This document shows positions 62,582 to 64,000 of a stretch of DNA of 64,000 nt, in pieces. Position numbers and translations under genes: made by a program. Under the pieces are notes generated by a model. The model ran no database searches. It was not told where the DNA came from and was given only the letters and a program-made list of their open reading frames with translations. Each line of letters starts with the position of its first letter. Position 1 is the stretch's first letter. Source of the stretch: an uncultured Christensenellaceae bacterium (GTDB lineage Bacteria; Bacillota; Clostridia; Christensenellales; Borkfalkiaceae); the NCBI GenBank assembly GCA_910588695.1, contig CAJUOV010000002.1:62001-126000 (forward strand), written 5' to 3'.

Positions 62582-62737
62582 ATGGCGAAACAAGTTAATT
62601 GCGGCGTTTCCTGCGGGGTTACCGATTGTAAATTCAATCAAGACGGAATGCACTGCGAACTGAATTGCATTCATGTCGGGAACACCTGCGACTGCGAGCA
62701 CTGCACCTGCTGCGACAGTTATCAAAAGAGATACTGA
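62582..62737 (+). CDS. Small Cys-rich DUF1540-type protein
   Basis: 51 residues with ten cysteines (7, 11, 16, 25, 29, 36, 38, 41, 43, 44). The spacing C-x3-C-x4-C-x8-C matches DUF1540 metal-binding miniproteins of Clostridia (VNCGVSCGVTDCKFNQDGMHC). Very strong RBS AAGGAGGAAC 8 nt before the ATG and a good terminator after the stop support expression. Probably binds zinc or iron; function unknown. Confidence 0.85.
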   Translation: MAKQVNCGVSCGVTDCKFNQDGMHCELNCIHVGNTCDCEHCTCCDSYQKRY

Positions 62738-62739
62738 GA

Positions 62740-62765
62740 AAAAAAGAGGGTTGTCCCTCTTTTTT
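62740..62765 (+). terminator. Terminator of the DUF1540 gene
   Basis: AAAAAAGAGGG-TTGT-CCCTCTTTTTT. A second hairpin, AAGGGCGC/GCGCCCTT (62879-62901), lies farther downstream without a U-run; nothing else is seen in the 214 bp before the next gene. Confidence 0.9.
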
Positions 62766-62951
62766 CTGTAATTTCCGGTATATTTACCGAAAAACGGCAC
62801 AAACTTTTTTACGTAGCGGATTGCCGCTTTCATATAAAGTTTTTGCTTTTTCCGAAGTGTCGGAGATTGCAAAAACGCAAGGGCGCTGTAACGGCGCCCT
62901 TCTTGATATACAAAAAGTCTAAGCGAGGCGAAAGTTTCATAGAATAATGCT

Positions 62952-63887
62952 ATGAAATTGAAAAAAATTAAATTAGGGCGGTTATTCTCTGTAATTTCAA
63001 AAGTACTTCCGTTTGCTTTGATTGCCGCAGTTATATTTGCTACGGCGTTTTATCCGCAATCCGAGAAAAACGGAATGGGCGAAGAAATTAAACGGGTCGT
63101 CAGAGTGTGGAACGTAGATACGTTCGAGGGCGGAAAAGGTTCCCGAACGAGCTTTCTGAAACGCGCTGCCGCAAAAGCGGAAAAGAAGAGAACAGGCGTG
63201 TATTATCTTGTTTCCTCTTATACCCAAGAAGGGATCGCGCGCGCGTTCGCTGACGGTCAGCGTCCGGATGTTTTGTCATTCGGGATCGGCGTATCCGCTT
63301 ATTTAGAACATTCTCTTCCGCTTCCTTATTCTTTTTCGGGAGGAGAAGCAAAGGGTGAATGTTACGCTTATCCGTGGTGCCGCGGAGAGTATTATTTATT
63401 TTCCTTGAAAGACGATTTCAGCGAGAGCGGCGAAACTGTAATTTCGTCGGGCGGGAGCAATCTTGTGGAGGTAGCGGCGGCGCTTCAAGAAATTTCCGGC
63501 ACGCAAATAGATTCGCTTTCCGCTTATGTCGCTTTTCTGAACGGAAATTATCGGTATCTTTTGGGGACGCAACGGGATGTGTGCAGATTTTCCTCGCGCG
63601 GCGTGAATGTCTATCGGAAACCGCTTTCTCAATTCTGCGATCTGTATCAGTATATTTCGGTTCTGTCGGCGGAAAAGCGTGATGACTGTTTCGCCCTTGT
63701 GGAATCTCTTCTTTCGGAGGAGACGCAAAAGGAACTTGATTCGATCGGAATGCTGCCCGCCCAAGGAGGGGACGCGCTCAAAACGGTCAGCGCGTTTATG
63801 GACGGAGAATCGCTCGATTCTTTGCGCGAGGCGGCAAAGGGAGATTCTACTGTAAAAAATCTTGATAAATTTCTGAAAAACATTTGA
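62952..63887 (+). CDS. Membrane-anchored extracellular solute-binding-like protein
   Basis: 311 residues. Basic start and one hydrophobic helix (about 15-34) without a lipobox or clear cleavage site, so it is probably anchored with the rest outside. The mature part resembles the type 2 periplasmic-binding fold (VVRVWNVDTFEGGKGSRTSFLKRAA; EGIARAFADGQRPDVLSFG; YAYPWCRGEYYLFSL) but lacks usual family length and has no ABC partners nearby. A role in sensing or a degenerate binding protein is possible. Confidence 0.7.
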   Translation: MKLKKIKLGRLFSVISKVLPFALIAAVIFATAFYPQSEKNGMGEEIKRVVRVWNVDTFEGGKGSRTSFLKRAAAKAEKKRTGVYYLVSSYTQEGIARAFADGQRPDVLSFGIGVSAYLEHSLPLPYSFSGGEAKGECYAYPWCRGEYYLFSLKDDFSESGETVISSGGSNLVEVAAALQEISGTQIDSLSAYVAFLNGNYRYLLGTQRDVCRFSSRGVNVYRKPLSQFCDLYQYISVLSAEKRDDCFALVESLLSEETQKELDSIGMLPAQGGDALKTVSAFMDGESLDSLREAAKGDSTVKNLDKFLKNI

Positions 63888-63912
63888 ATTCGTCAAAGAA
63901 ATATGTTAAAAT
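63884..63912 (+). promoter_or_regulatory. Promoter for the last gene
   Basis: TTGAAT (63884-63889), 17 bp, TAAAAT (63907-63912). Confidence 0.6.
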
Positions 63913-63927
63913 AACAGGAGTATCGTT

Positions 63928-64000
63928 TTGGACGATTTGAGCTTATTGCAACAGGCGTTTCCCGAAATCGAGACGGAATTGGATTTTCCGTTTGCCCGGC
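63928..64000 (+). CDS. Start of a gene cut by the window end
   Basis: TTG start 7 nt after CAGGAG; 24 codons visible (DDLSLLQQAFPEIETELDFPF). Too little to identify. The short acidic N-terminal helix followed by a Pro-Phe-Ala-Arg segment would be compatible with a MurB-like start, but this is a guess. Confidence 0.5.
   Translation, partial: MDDLSLLQQAFPEIETELDFPFAR

Noticed and set aside
62474..62872. 132-codon minus-strand frame over the DUF1540 gene
   Set aside because: It covers a terminator and the strong RBS of the Cys-rich gene, which has far better evidence on the plus strand.

Overview
The window is chromosomal DNA of a Gram-positive bacterium of the class Clostridia (Bacillota). 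The evidence is a Firmicutes-type dcw division and wall cluster, a yabP-yabQ-divIC sporulation/division block, a PadR-type regulator, Rex with AdhE and a monomeric [FeFe] hydrogenase (fermentative, anaerobic), and a DAP-type MurE (DNPR motif). Base composition is moderate and genes are tightly packed with many 4-nt ATGA overlaps. An uncultured gut lineage such as Christensenellales is plausible, but that is inference. I saw no tRNA, rRNA, CRISPR array, insertion sequence or prophage.

Layout. 1-2.0 kb: 3' end of miaA and an ynbB-type PLP enzyme. 2.0-7.4 kb (minus): a cupin-XRE regulator followed by potABCD for polyamine uptake. 7.4-8.7 kb: rpsT (minus) and murI. 8.7-19.9 kb: dcw cluster mraZ-rsmH-ftsL-pbp-murE-mraY-murD-ftsW-murA-ftsQ, then a separate ftsA-ftsZ unit at 20.0-22.5 kb. 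murF, murG, murC and ddl are absent. 22.5-24.6 kb: a glycosyltransferase with a G9 tract, and a LicD protein. 24.7-26.6 kb: groESL (minus). 26.8-29.2 kb: comEB, a cyclophilin and purB. 29.5-33.0 kb (minus): smpB, rnr, secG and a lipoprotein. 33.1-38.4 kb: aroK-gltX-thyA-dfrA-typA. 38.5-41.3 kb: yabP-yabQ-divIC-ppx-M50 protease. 41.4-48.6 kb: small regulators, a tyrosine phosphatase, aroA, a YgjP-type metallopeptidase, an MBL-fold hydrolase, rho and a ROK kinase. 48.6-50.6 kb (minus): a giant membrane-bound PadR-like protein. 50.7-54.2 kb: a YkvI-like membrane protein overlapping tail-to-tail an NMT1/SsuA-type ABC importer. 54.3-61.9 kb: valS, then a rex-adhE-[FeFe] hydrogenase redox operon. 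62.0-64.0 kb: rplI, a Cys-rich DUF1540 miniprotein, an anchored solute-binding-like protein and the start of one more gene.

How parts work together. MurI, MurE, MraY, MurD, MurA, the class B PBP and FtsW supply and polymerise septal peptidoglycan. FtsL/Q/A/Z and DivIC form the divisome. AroK and AroA are shikimate enzymes. Rex should sense NADH/NAD and control the NADH-consuming AdhE and the hydrogenase next to it.

Most unusual signals: (1) a PadR winged helix fused to a long coiled coil and four membrane helices; (2) a 19-bp palindromic element, AGTATTATGTCAGNCATAA, present four times on the same strand, once inside miaA and once by the padR-fusion promoter; (3) a G9 tract in the glycosyltransferase that shifts the frame into its own terminator, next to licD; (4) a division transpeptidase whose only well-placed start is ATT; (5) several consensus promoters whose -10 lies 6-8 nt from the start codon, implying leaderless mRNAs, including aroA and aroK; (6) an MraZ-like operator inside the mraZ promoter.
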